From a virus: 25,620 nt of DNA. The DNA lies in IMG/VR virus record IMGVR_UViG_3300000116_000190, positions 1 to 25,620 of that record. One strand, given 5' to 3'. Shown here piece after piece: positions 12,657 to 23,000 of the stretch. Below the pieces are notes generated by a model that searched no databases, was not told the origin of the DNA, and was given only the letters and a program-made list of their open reading frames with translations. Every line of letters starts with the position of its first letter. Position 1 is the first letter of the stretch. The translations under genes were made by a program, and so were the position numbers.

Positions 12657-15440
12657 ATGGCTAACATCACCACATCCGTCCCCAACCTGATTCAAGGAGT
12701 AAGCCAACAGTCTCCTCGGGTCAGGATTCCTGGTCAATGCGAGGAGCAACTTAATGCTCTTCCTACAGTCACCAAGGGACTCACCAAGCGTCCACCAGCG
12801 CGGCTTATCAAGAAGCTGACCGATGCGAACGTCTTTAACAAAGGCGACATGATTCACTTCATTGAGCGCAGTGCGACCGAACGGTATGTGGTTGTTATTG
12901 AACACAGGAGTCAAAGTGACCGCCAAGGTGTTCTTAGGGCTTTCAATGTGGACACAGGATATGAGGCAACGATCAACACTGTTACTGGTGGTTATAACAT
13001 CAATAACAATTACCTTACGATACCCAACGCTTCAGACTCCCACAAGCTCCTCAAAGCTCGCACCCTTGGAGACAGCACGTTCATCCTTAACACTACTAAG
13101 ACTGTCGCGAAAGGCACGGAGAAGTCCGAAGCTCTCGACAAGTCCCGCGCTTTGGTGTTCATCAAGCAAGGTGACTACGGTAAGAAGTATGGTCTTAAGT
13201 TCCGTGAAGTGGGACGTTTCAACGCTCAAGGCGCGACCTTTAATGTTACTTGGGAAATTGAAAGAGAAATAGCTTCCAAAGGCGGGACATTTTATCGTTA
13301 TCGGATCTCGGACGTTGAAGTTAATAATGGAGGATCGGGTTACAACGTGAACGACACTCCCACCTTAGATTTTGACGGTGTAAGCTGGATTGACCGCCCT
13401 GAGATTGTCACAACGGTAACACTAGCTAACGCTGCTGATGAAAATAGCGGAGTGATTACAGACGTTGAAGTAATCCATAAAGGAGTCACGGAACAGTATA
13501 GGTTTGACGAGTTGCCGACTTTTCCCTCTTTTGTTAGGGCTTCACCTCCTTATGAGGAAGTATTCATAACCACGTTAACCGCCTCGTCCGGATCGGTGAA
13601 AGAAAGGGCGGTTGACTCAACAAACATTGCTTTTGAGTTGCAAAAGGCCTTAACTAATTCAACCATAGGATCTTTTGCAGACGGAGGATCCGGATTAAGA
13701 GGGACGAGTGAGTCAGTCGCCACGCAATACTCATTCACAGCCAAGGACGGCTCGATCATAATCCAACGAGATGACGGAAGGGACTTCTTTGTAGAAGCCT
13801 TCGACGGTCTCAACGGATCTGGATTAGGACTCGTCCATAAAGAGGTGGATGCCCTCAGTGACCTTCCTGTTCGCGCACCTGATGGATTCCGTGTGGCAGT
13901 CCGAGGGGACGCTGATGCTAACGAAGATGACTACTACCTTAGATTTGAGAGTAACGATGGACAAGCATTCGGAGAAGGTGGATGGGTTGAAGACGTAGGC
14001 CCAGACCTTGAAGTGGCCTTTGACGCTAACACCCTTCCTTTACAACTGGTCAACACTGCTCCTGACACCTTCACACTAAGCACTACCTCATGGGGCAGAC
14101 GAGAAGCTGGCGACGATGAGACCAACCCGTTCCCCTCCTTTGTTGGCAAGACGATCAACAACATGGTCTTCTTCAAGAACCGCTTTGGGTTCATCTTCCA
14201 GGATGTCATCGTGTTGTCCGAGGCTGCTGAACTCTTCAACTTCTTTAGGACCACCGTAAGGACTCTTCTGGACACCGCTCCGATTGACATAACATCTGCC
14301 ACCGCTAACGTGACTGACCTCCGTAGTAGTGTTGCATTCCAAGAGAATTTGTTATTGTTTGGTAACCGCGGTCAGTTCGTCTTGAAGGGCGACCCGTTGA
14401 CCAACGACACGGTAACACTCAATGCCATCACGAACTACAACTCGGACACCACCGCAGACCCGCTTGCAGTAGGATCGTATGTTTACTTTCCGTATGAGCG
14501 TGGAGAGTTCCTTGGAGTCCAAGAGTATAGCCTTAACGCCACCACGGATGTCTATGACTCCGATGAGATCACCACACAGATCCCTGCGTATATCCCGAAA
14601 GGGGATGTGTTATTTGCTGCGGGAACATCCTCAGAGGAACTCTTGGCGTTCGCCACAGGAGGCACGGACATCTACCTTTACAAATACTTCTTTAATGGAC
14701 GAGAGAAAGTCTTGAGTTCATGGGGCAAGCTAACGATGCCATTTGATGTCATTGGGATGCACTTCATGAAGAGTTCGTTGTTCTGTGTAGGCGACAAGGC
14801 TGGACAGTCAGTGATCTCTGAGGTTAAGTTTGAAGAGCTTCGCGTAGAGGATGACACCACAGGAGGCTTTACGATCCACCTTGATCTCCTCAAGAAGCAC
14901 ACCTTCACGCAGACTGTTGTTACTGACGCAGTGAACATCACCATCGACCTCGGGTTCGTCCCAGAGAGTGGAGATGTAGTTGAGGTGTATGACTTGGATG
15001 GAAGGAAACTGAACATTGTTTCAATTAACAACAACACCGCCACCATCCAGGGCTTCTACAAGACATGCTTCTCGGGTCTTAAATACAACATGGAATGCAC
15101 CTTGAGTGAGCCTGTGTTCAAGCAAGGCAACCCTCCGACATCCTCGGGCCTCGCACGGTTGATCCTTCGGAATGGCACGTTGTTCTTTTCGGAGGCTTCA
15201 GCGTTCCAACTTGAGGTAACACCACGCGCCCGTGACAAGAGAATCTATTCGTATAGTCCCTTGAACATCAACGTAGATGCGCTGGGGTCACGAGCTTCCG
15301 AGGAAGGTAAGTTTCGGTTTTCCATCTATACAGCAGCACCTGAGTCTGTTATTAAGATTGTAAATTCAAGTGCCTTTACCGCCAACTTCCAGTCCTGTGA
15401 ATACGAAGCCAACGTCCACACCCGTTCAACTAGAATATAA
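12657..15440 (+). CDS. Tail tubular protein B (nozzle), T7 gp12-like, 927 aa
   Basis: This protein forms the tail nozzle. The start with SVPNLIQGVSQQSPRVRIPG and QLNALPTVTKGLTKRPP is diagnostic of the family. Later typical blocks are PFPSFVGKTINNMVFFKNRFGF, split around residues 490-510, SEAAELFNFFRTT, and NRGQFVLKG. At 927 residues it is about 130 longer than T7 gp12 (794). The stretch around residues 210-300, with two similar segments (ISDVEVNNGGSGY and ITDVEVIHKG), may be an added beta domain exposed on the nozzle. Its 3' end overlaps the next gene in another frame. Confidence 0.95.
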   Translation: MANITTSVPNLIQGVSQQSPRVRIPGQCEEQLNALPTVTKGLTKRPPARLIKKLTDANVFNKGDMIHFIERSATERYVVVIEHRSQSDRQGVLRAFNVDTGYEATINTVTGGYNINNNYLTIPNASDSHKLLKARTLGDSTFILNTTKTVAKGTEKSEALDKSRALVFIKQGDYGKKYGLKFREVGRFNAQGATFNVTWEIEREIASKGGTFYRYRISDVEVNNGGSGYNVNDTPTLDFDGVSWIDRPEIVTTVTLANAADENSGVITDVEVIHKGVTEQYRFDELPTFPSFVRASPPYEEVFITTLTASSGSVKERAVDSTNIAFELQKALTNSTIGSFADGGSGLRGTSESVATQYSFTAKDGSIIIQRDDGRDFFVEAFDGLNGSGLGLVHKEVDALSDLPVRAPDGFRVAVRGDADANEDDYYLRFESNDGQAFGEGGWVEDVGPDLEVAFDANTLPLQLVNTAPDTFTLSTTSWGRREAGDDETNPFPSFVGKTINNMVFFKNRFGFIFQDVIVLSEAAELFNFFRTTVRTLLDTAPIDITSATANVTDLRSSVAFQENLLLFGNRGQFVLKGDPLTNDTVTLNAITNYNSDTTADPLAVGSYVYFPYERGEFLGVQEYSLNATTDVYDSDEITTQIPAYIPKGDVLFAAGTSSEELLAFATGGTDIYLYKYFFNGREKVLSSWGKLTMPFDVIGMHFMKSSLFCVGDKAGQSVISEVKFEELRVEDDTTGGFTIHLDLLKKHTFTQTVVTDAVNITIDLGFVPESGDVVEVYDLDGRKLNIVSINNNTATIQGFYKTCFSGLKYNMECTLSEPVFKQGNPPTSSGLARLILRNGTLFFSEASAFQLEVTPRARDKRIYSYSPLNINVDALGSRASEEGKFRFSIYTAAPESVIKIVNSSAFTANFQSCEYEANVHTRSTRI

Positions 15441-15897
15441 CAACGTCTACATCCGTTCAGCACTCCCAAGTGACATCGAGGACGTAGGCGATAACATGCG
15501 GGAGATCGACAAGCTGGAGTGTTTGTTAAGCTCAGGGACTCGCCCTAGAGACGCTATACGCGCCGGCCTAGAGACTGATTTCCATACATGGTCTATCTGC
15601 TCCAACAAAACCAAGAAGCCTTTGGCTTGCTTCGGGGTTGGCCCGTTGATGCCTAATGACTCCAATTACATCTGGCTGCTTTGCACTGATGACTTGATTA
15701 AAGAATCAGGGAAGGAGTTCGCCAAAGCGAGCAAAGCGTGGGTTAAGTTTATTGTTAACCACTACCAACTGCCTTGTGTCAACGAGGTCCACACCGAGAA
15801 CACCCATGCGTTACGCTGGTTGAAATGGTGTGGTGCTATTATTGAAGAGCCAAAAGAAAACGATTTCTCCTTATTTACTATACACCCCAACGAATAA
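15370..15897 (+). CDS. Internal virion protein, T7 gp13-like with GNAT-like fold, 175 aa
   Basis: The C-terminal 80 residues resemble T7 gp13 in order and spacing: LLCTDDLIKESGKEFAKASK, a helix, then VHTENTHALRWLKWCGAII and DFSLFTI at the end. The general layout (RSALPSDIEDV at the start, then beta-alpha elements) is that of an acetyltransferase (GNAT) fold, although enzyme activity need not be kept. Start codons available are GTG 15370 and GTG 15397, both inside the gp12 gene. No ATG precedes the conserved part. It sits between gp12 and gp14 as in T7. Confidence 0.8.
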   Translation: MPLPPTSSPVNTKPTSTPVQLEYNNVYIRSALPSDIEDVGDNMREIDKLECLLSSGTRPRDAIRAGLETDFHTWSICSNKTKKPLACFGVGPLMPNDSNYIWLLCTDDLIKESGKEFAKASKAWVKFIVNHYQLPCVNEVHTENTHALRWLKWCGAIIEEPKENDFSLFTIHPNE

Positions 15898-15904
15898 CAT
15901 TATT

Positions 15905-16552
15905 ATGTGTCTTCCCGCTGTCCCCGCAATCGTAGGTGGTTTAACCGCTATAACATCATACGCTGGTCAAAGAGCCGCTGCTAATGCTCAAGAAAAAGCT
16001 CAAGCTGAAGCCTCTGCTGCTGAACAAATCAGAGCAGGAAAAGCAAACACCGCTGTCCGTCTTAGACAGGCTCAAGAGAGCGTAGCACGCGCACAACGTA
16101 AAGACGCAGCGCAGATCAAAGGGATGGCCGCAAAGTCCAGCACTACACTCAGTGCTCTCACAGAGGGAGGCGTAGGTGGACGCACCTTGGATATGTTAGA
16201 GCGAGACCTCGCAGCACAAGAAGCACGTTATCAGTTCTCTGAGGACCGCCAGACGAATCTCCAAGCGACTCAATCCGCATTCACCTTGGAGGAGGAAGCA
16301 TCACGAACAATGATGAACCAACTTCGGATCAATCGCCCGATCAAGCAAGCCAGCCTTCTTCAATCCGGTCTTCAAGGACTCCAAACGGGGATGTCCATGC
16401 ACCAAGCGATGCAAGGCATGGGCGCACCAGAATCAGTAAATAAAGCTCTCGCTGGCGACCCTGTAGGAGGATTTGGGAATGTTGACGGAACCTATCTACC
16501 TCAAGCCCCTGTTGGACCTTCTGATCTTCCCCCCGTAGGCTCACCTAGATAA
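15905..16552 (+). CDS. Internal virion protein, T7 gp14-like, 215 aa
   Basis: This protein belongs to the ejection apparatus and in T7 is thought to form the outer-membrane end of the channel. The sequence begins Met-Cys followed by a hydrophobic Ala/Gly/Ile segment (PAVPAIVGGLTAITSYAG), then a long Ala/Gln/Arg/Glu-rich helix with AEQIRAGKANTAVRLRQAQE, the arrangement seen in T7 gp14 (which also starts Met-Cys). Length is close to T7's 196 residues. The ATG at 15905 is chosen over an upstream in-frame start that would overlap gp13. The leader is AATAACATTATT with no Shine-Dalgarno sequence. Confidence 0.9.
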   Translation: MCLPAVPAIVGGLTAITSYAGQRAAANAQEKAQAEASAAEQIRAGKANTAVRLRQAQESVARAQRKDAAQIKGMAAKSSTTLSALTEGGVGGRTLDMLERDLAAQEARYQFSEDRQTNLQATQSAFTLEEEASRTMMNQLRINRPIKQASLLQSGLQGLQTGMSMHQAMQGMGAPESVNKALAGDPVGGFGNVDGTYLPQAPVGPSDLPPVGSPR

Positions 16553-16586
16553 CACATAAACACACCTACAAAAATAACACTTTCCA

Positions 16587-19085
16587 ATGACTCAGCAAGA
16601 CGCACTACTTTCAGCATTACTTAAGAGTGAGCAACGCCGCCCTGTAGATGTTAATCTCGGACAGGTTCCCATTACTCCTACTATTGGACGCATGGGTAAC
16701 TACACTGTCGTTACTCGTGAAACGCCGAGAGACAACCCTGCCTTAGAACTCTCCCGTGCGCTCTCTCAGCTTCCTCAACTACTAGGACAGGCAAAGAACA
16801 TTAGTGTTGCGTCAGGATTGAAACAGGCTGAAGAGATGGATCTTGAGGAGATCGAGAAGAGATACGCCAACGGGGACACCGAGGCTGAAGGATTCATGAC
16901 ATGGCTAGGGGGAAACAAAGCGTTTCATGAGGCAACGTATCAGCGGCTCTTTGACGCTAACATCAAACCAAGGCTTCAAAAGGTTTCCAGTGAGATCGAC
17001 GGTATGACTAACGGTGAACTCTTGCAGTTTGATTCAGACGAAGCCATCAAGGAGTATGCACAGGGTCGCTTAGTTGGATCGCTAGACCCTGGAGTCATGG
17101 AGACAATTGAAGGTAACTCGTGGTTAGAAATCCGTCACAACAAGGCGATGGAGGCAATCATTCCTGGATACGTTCAGAAAGCCTCAGCGAGCATTGACGC
17201 ACGAAAAAGGGACTTCCAAGAAAAAGAAGCTCTTGCAGCAGTGGAGACCAACTTCTTTGCACACGCTGATTTCGACATTGCGCTTCCTGGTTTTGATATA
17301 CCAGACAGCGCGATAGATCAAATGGACAGCGCACTGGCGGCGAGTCAATCGGCACAATACATTGACCCCAATAAGTTATGGAAGGACAACCTCCAAGCCT
17401 CCATTGATTTCGCAGTAGAAAATGGATTCGGAGGGCGTTTAGACAAGTTCCAAATCGAAGCAAAACTGATACCAGCCCTTACTGCAAAATATAGAATGCT
17501 GATTGAGGATGACAAGTTTAGCGAAGCGGATCTATTCTTAGAGTTAATGGAAAGCGGGTCACTCAACATCAACGGAAGACCAATCAACAAATCCTCCGCT
17601 GGGATGAATCTTATTGAAACCGCTGAATCACTTCTTGAACGCGCTCTTGAAACAGACGAAGGGGAGTTCGACCAAAAGAAGGTTGACTCTTACCAGTTAA
17701 AAGAAATCACCCGTTATAACGATGCACGCGCATTGTCTGACTTCCAGACCGAGGACTACGAAGACTACTACCGCCAACAACGTGCAGACCTTGATAATCC
17801 CGAGTTGGGTTTAAGTGTTAGAGAACAGCTTGAACTAAGCTCATTCTACGACAAAGAGATCGCCCGTCTTCGTGGCAGCGAGAGAATCTACGAGAACTTC
17901 TCCAACCCAGCAAAAGACCAAAAGAAAGAGGAGTTCAAACAAACATATGAAACCATTAAAGCCGTTAGTCTTCGTCCAACAATTTCAGTTGAGAGCGCAA
18001 GGGAGGCTTCTGGTCTGGACCCCTCCGTATTCGAATCAAATTTCCTTCAGCCGATTATAGATAAATCAACAGGTCTACCGACAGATAGACTGGAATTCAG
18101 AGAAGATGTAAATCCTTTGTTAAACAACGCCGCTCTACAAGCCGAAAGCAGCACAGTGGAAACTTACATCGACCGTCCACGAGGTGATCTCTTTTTAGGG
18201 AGTGATAGTGTTAATGCGGGTAACAACCCAGATCAAATGGACTTCCGTGGTGAGGTCTCAGAAACCGCACAAGGATTCCTTGATGAAGCATTAGGAAAAT
18301 ATTTCCAAGATGCGGTTAAACGTAGACAGGCTCAAAACCCACCCTTAACACCCGAGGAGACGCAACAGAGGGAGATGGACTCAGCAGCAGTAAAACAGAA
18401 GCGAAGAGCTTACCGTCGGATGATCGAAAGCGGAGAGACTTTGACAGACGAAGACGGAAACATCAAGCCATCGGTTAGAAACGAAACTGAATCAGACTGG
18501 CTTGGGCCGCTTGTGGACAAAGATGTTTATTACCCACTACCACCAGCTAACGCCACATTCAACAACGAGATTGGTCGTATAGAGTTCAAAAATGCGCCTG
18601 TGAAATCTAGGTTGACAGCACTGAGAGGAATGGCGAGCGAAGCTGGTGGATTATCCCGAGTGACTTCTGTGGCAGAGGACATAGAGGCAGTTGTAGGTCA
18701 AGACCAAGAAGGTGTGCTGTATGACAAAGAGCTTGAGCTTGTGAGGCATTCGGGACTGCCATTGAACACGCTATTAAAGGATAAAGGAGTGCGAGAAGTT
18801 TCAATCGACGGAGGCTTTTTCTCTAAGGACACGACAGCGGCAATCCTTTACAACAAATATGGCCACTTTAACGACCCAACGGAAACAACAAAGAGGATCT
18901 TTAACCTTCCTGCTGTTATTAGGTATATCCAAACAGGGAAAGATGAACGTCTTAGCGCAATCCACGATCAATATCTTAAAGATAAAATGCCTCTAAAGGA
19001 CTTCATTAACAACCAAGTTACATTCTTTGAGTCTTTCGCTGGAGATATTACTAACGCGCAAAACCCACAACAAAACAACAAATAA
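16587..19085 (+). CDS. Internal virion protein, T7 gp15-like, 832 aa
   Basis: This is identified mainly by position between gp14 and gp16 and by type: long, helical, acidic, repeatedly charged, with no enzymatic motif, as in T7 gp15 (747 aa), which forms part of the DNA-ejection tube. Recognisable parts include VVTRETPRDNPALELSRALS near the N-terminus, DLEEIEKRYANGDTEAEGF, and FMTWLGGNKAFHEATYQRL, the last being a phrase seen in other gp15-like proteins. It starts at ATG 16587 after a 34-base A/C-rich gap. It ends one base before gp16a. Confidence 0.85.
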   Translation: MTQQDALLSALLKSEQRRPVDVNLGQVPITPTIGRMGNYTVVTRETPRDNPALELSRALSQLPQLLGQAKNISVASGLKQAEEMDLEEIEKRYANGDTEAEGFMTWLGGNKAFHEATYQRLFDANIKPRLQKVSSEIDGMTNGELLQFDSDEAIKEYAQGRLVGSLDPGVMETIEGNSWLEIRHNKAMEAIIPGYVQKASASIDARKRDFQEKEALAAVETNFFAHADFDIALPGFDIPDSAIDQMDSALAASQSAQYIDPNKLWKDNLQASIDFAVENGFGGRLDKFQIEAKLIPALTAKYRMLIEDDKFSEADLFLELMESGSLNINGRPINKSSAGMNLIETAESLLERALETDEGEFDQKKVDSYQLKEITRYNDARALSDFQTEDYEDYYRQQRADLDNPELGLSVREQLELSSFYDKEIARLRGSERIYENFSNPAKDQKKEEFKQTYETIKAVSLRPTISVESAREASGLDPSVFESNFLQPIIDKSTGLPTDRLEFREDVNPLLNNAALQAESSTVETYIDRPRGDLFLGSDSVNAGNNPDQMDFRGEVSETAQGFLDEALGKYFQDAVKRRQAQNPPLTPEETQQREMDSAAVKQKRRAYRRMIESGETLTDEDGNIKPSVRNETESDWLGPLVDKDVYYPLPPANATFNNEIGRIEFKNAPVKSRLTALRGMASEAGGLSRVTSVAEDIEAVVGQDQEGVLYDKELELVRHSGLPLNTLLKDKGVREVSIDGGFFSKDTTAAILYNKYGHFNDPTETTKRIFNLPAVIRYIQTGKDERLSAIHDQYLKDKMPLKDFINNQVTFFESFAGDITNAQNPQQNNK

Positions 19086-19086
19086 C

Positions 19087-20004
19087 ATGAGTCTTTTTGC
19101 TTCCCGAAGTTTATTCCAAAGCCCACGCTTCCTTGCTCCTAACTCCCAAGATGTTACCACATTCGGAGAGGTTGATGAGGATTACGCCCATCTCGACCGC
19201 TTTCAAACTGCCCAGCAGATGAAGCGAGACGCTCCCGATGATGTGGGTGTTTTTGAAGACGTAGCAACAGGAGTGGCATCAGGTGTTGAAGGATTCGGAA
19301 GATCACTCGTAGGTTTTGCTGATATGGTTCTGTTTGATGCCCTTCCCGATGAATGGTCCGAACGAACCTTTGATCGCCCACAAGGGATGGTTGGAGGATT
19401 GGTTGAAGGTATCACTCAGTTTGGATTAGGTCTTATTCCTGGTCTTGGAGTTGCAGGGCTAGCCGCGAAAGGAGCCAAGGCTTTTGGAGCCGGCAGTAAA
19501 CTTGTATCGGGTGTTAAGACAATCACGGCTGGAGCCACGGCTGACTTCATTGCTTTCGACGAACACGAGGCGCGACTTAGTGACTTCCTTGTAGGTCACG
19601 ATGCAACCCGTAACTCCATCACAGAATACCTTCAGTCCAACGAAGAGGACAGTGCCTTTGAGGGACGCATGAAGAACGTCATTGAAGGGGGAGCATTAGG
19701 CGCAATCGGAGGAGTCCTTATCAAAAGCGTAAAGGCTCTTAAGAAAGGAAAACAACTTGATGGAACCCCTGCTTCGATTGCCGCTAAAGAAGCTGCTGAC
19801 AGGGAGCTTAAACACGCTCTAGTGGACACAGGACTCGCAACTGAGGACGGTCTCAGGTTGGTGCAAGAAACCGACGAACTACTACCCGAAGCGACCATGA
19901 GAGTTCAAACTCAAATGTCAGTGTCTCGTCTGGATTACCAAGGAAGCCCTAACACAAAGACTGACCCAACCAGCATCACTCCTAAATACCCTGAGTGTAA
20001 ATAA
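19087..20004 (+). CDS. Internal virion protein, probable N-terminal part of a split gp16, 305 aa
   Basis: The start at ATG 19087 is preferred to ATG/GTG-type starts within gp15. The protein has a Gly-rich, membrane-active-looking segment (GMVGGLVEGITQFGLGLIPG, continuing to about residue 145) and the phrase ADFIAFDEHEARLSDFL, which I associate with the N-terminal part of very large podophage internal virion proteins. No lytic transglycosylase motif, as found in T7 gp16, is visible. It is followed after 29 bases by the 1193-residue partner, and together they exceed T7 gp16 (1318 aa) in length. Splitting of gp16 over two genes is inference. Confidence 0.7.
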   Translation: MSLFASRSLFQSPRFLAPNSQDVTTFGEVDEDYAHLDRFQTAQQMKRDAPDDVGVFEDVATGVASGVEGFGRSLVGFADMVLFDALPDEWSERTFDRPQGMVGGLVEGITQFGLGLIPGLGVAGLAAKGAKAFGAGSKLVSGVKTITAGATADFIAFDEHEARLSDFLVGHDATRNSITEYLQSNEEDSAFEGRMKNVIEGGALGAIGGVLIKSVKALKKGKQLDGTPASIAAKEAADRELKHALVDTGLATEDGLRLVQETDELLPEATMRVQTQMSVSRLDYQGSPNTKTDPTSITPKYPECK

Positions 20005-20033
20005 GTGGATAATAATAATAATAATCAACAATC

Positions 20034-23000
20034 ATGAGTGAACCCTGTTATACTGGAGGCCCAGAAGCCCTTATAAACAACGCTAACGCCCTTGAATCAC
20101 TATTAGGCGCAGATAAGTTTAGTAAAATCCGAGATGTCGTTAATGGTATCACTAAAAACTTAGAAAAAGAACTGCCCACACTAACTGAGGATAACTTAAA
20201 AGAAGTGTTCGCTACTATGCGTGCGCGTGAGACAGCTACAGGTGGAAACCCTGAGATTTATAAGAGCGCACTCCAGAACATCACACTAAAGAATCCCGAT
20301 GGGACTAGAGCAGATGATGTGTTTGAAGCGATTCGTTCCGTGATGTTACACCAACATGTTTACACCCAAGGGATGCAAGTAAGCACGAACAAGATGATCG
20401 GGTTGGCTGAACGGATAACAAACGCCAAGTCCAAAGGGTTGACCGCAGAAAAAGTAGAAGGTTTAGAGCTTCAGTTTATCTCCGCACAGGCGCAGCTAAG
20501 GAACTACATGGCGCATCGTTCATCCATCGGTTCTGGGTTGAGTTTTGCCTTCTCCCAGAGACGCAAGTCGAACTTAGTCAACGCGACAGAAGCCTTGGAT
20601 GGTTATGTGGAGTCATTCACCAAGAATTACAAGGACGCTTTTGAAGGCGAAGAGTTTCTTCAAGGGGTTGAACGCAACAGTAAAACCAAAGAAATCCTTG
20701 AGAGTCAGATCAAAGACCTGGCCGAGGATGCTGACATATCACCTCACGTTCAAGCCGCAAAGGACGCGGTGACGGAGACCCAAGCGGATCTTGATAACTA
20801 CCTTAAGGCACGCGAAGCCAGTGAGGGAGGAACCGCAAGGGAAGCGGGAGCAAAGAAGAAGAAGAAGACCGAAGTGGATCAAACGGAAGTGGATCTTCAA
20901 GCCAAGGTGAAAGCAGCTACGGAGGATGTTACTCAGTTAACACGACTCAAAGACCTTCAAGATAAAGTGAAGGTTGAAGAGATGGACGCAAGCGCACTCC
21001 AAGCGGAGATTGATAGTCTTAAACCAGCCCGAGGGAAATCCCTTTCAAATCTCAATAAAAGGCTCACTAAACTCAAAAAAGAAAAAGCATCTCCAGAGGA
21101 GATCGAGGATCTTACTAATCAGATCAAGGAGATTAAGACCGCCACGAAAACAAGGAACAACCTGCAAAAAAGACTCGCCGACCTTAAGAACAACAACAAA
21201 GAGATTTCTAAGGTTGAAGCAGAGATCGAACAGCTAAAAGGCAAGGTGGACAAGATCAAGGAGCTTAACCAACTGGAAAAGACCTTAGCTGCACTCAAGA
21301 AGCCTAAGAGCGACATCAAGAAGACCAAAGAGGAGATCGAAAAGATCAAGAAGGCACGGGAAGAAGAAGCCCGAAGAAGGATCGAAGCATCGGAAATCAC
21401 AACCGAAGCCCAATACAAGAAATTCATCAACCAGACTCTAGGAGCTAGGGACGCAAAAACCTTGGCTAAACGTCTTACATTCGCTGATAAGATGGGTAAA
21501 GCTGAAGAGTCCGTAAGGCACGCTGCCAACATGTCAGAGAAAACAGGGTTCCACAAGACACTGGATATGGGATTGCAGTGGTTCACAGGAAGTCTCCTGA
21601 GTGGTCCTCCAACATTCGTCCTTAACGCAGTAACACCTATCCTTTCCAGAACTCTTCAACAACTAGAGCTAGCCACAGGCGCATTGATGACAGGTAACAT
21701 GCCTCTCTTCAAAGCATCCCTAGATATGCACAACCTGTTCTACGGGACACGAGATGCCTTCAAAATGGGTAACGCATCCCTCCAGATGGACAAAGACGCA
21801 CTCTTAGGAGGGCAACGGATGTTTGACGAAGGTGATGACTTCGGCGCGTTTGCATCTGCCAACTTCAAAAACGTATTCCTGAGTAACGAACCGATGTCGA
21901 AAGTGATGGACACCATTAACTTCCTCACAAGGCTCCCCAACAGGATCAATGGATCGGTTGACTCATTCAACAAAACAATGGCAACCATGAAGTATCTTCG
22001 GACTCACTTTACGGCTGACGCAATCGCCAAGAAGATTCCGCACGGTGAAGTAGAAGAATACGTTCGTAAGAATGTCCAAAAGATGTTCAACAAGGACGGA
22101 TCGCTTTACTCGGAAGCTAGGATGATGAAGGCAGCAGTGAAGCAAGCCAACGACGAAGGTCTTAGCCGCTCATCGGACGAAGCTACCATCAAGTTCCAAC
22201 AAAGAGTTGCAGAGATTATTGAAGGTCGCCTCAAGGATCTAGGACCGGATAAAACTAATGCTGACACCTTATCCCGCACGGCTGAAAAGTTTGCCCGTGA
22301 AAGCACCTTCACTGATGAACCAGGTAAGTTCACTCAACTCATCAAACAAGGTTTGAACCACCTGCCCGTGTTTAAGTTCATCATGCCGTTCGTAAGCACA
22401 CCCATGAACATCCTTCACTTTGGGTGGAGACGCACACTTCCAGGCGCAATGATTGATGGGATGATTCCCGTTCTTAAAAAGACCAAAGACGCAAGAACGA
22501 AGGAATGGGCTGAACTCACTCCTATGGAGCAAGCAGCATCAAGAGGACGTTATGCAACCGCAGTGGCTTCCACAGGGGCTATGATTTACTTCGCCTCCCA
22601 ACACGGTGACCGCATCACTGGGGGTGGACCAAGAAACCGACAAGAACGGAAAGCATTGATGGCGACCGGGTGGCAACCTTACTCGTTCGTTATGAAGGGC
22701 GAAGACGGCTCAAAGACGTATGTTAGTTATGAACGAGTAGATCCGTTGGCAACCATGATCGGTCTTATCGCTGACGCAGCGGAGTTCACAAAGATGAACC
22801 CTGATGACAGCGAAAGTTTTTCCGAGTTGTTTTCAGCGTTGTCCTTTACCGTTGCAGAGAACATGACCGACAAATCATTCCTTCGTGGTATTAACAACAT
22901 TCTTAACATCACTCAAGAGCCGGACATTTACATACCGAAGACGTTCAAGGACATCACCTCTGCGATGGCAGTGCCTATGTTCATCGATAAAATCAAGAAC

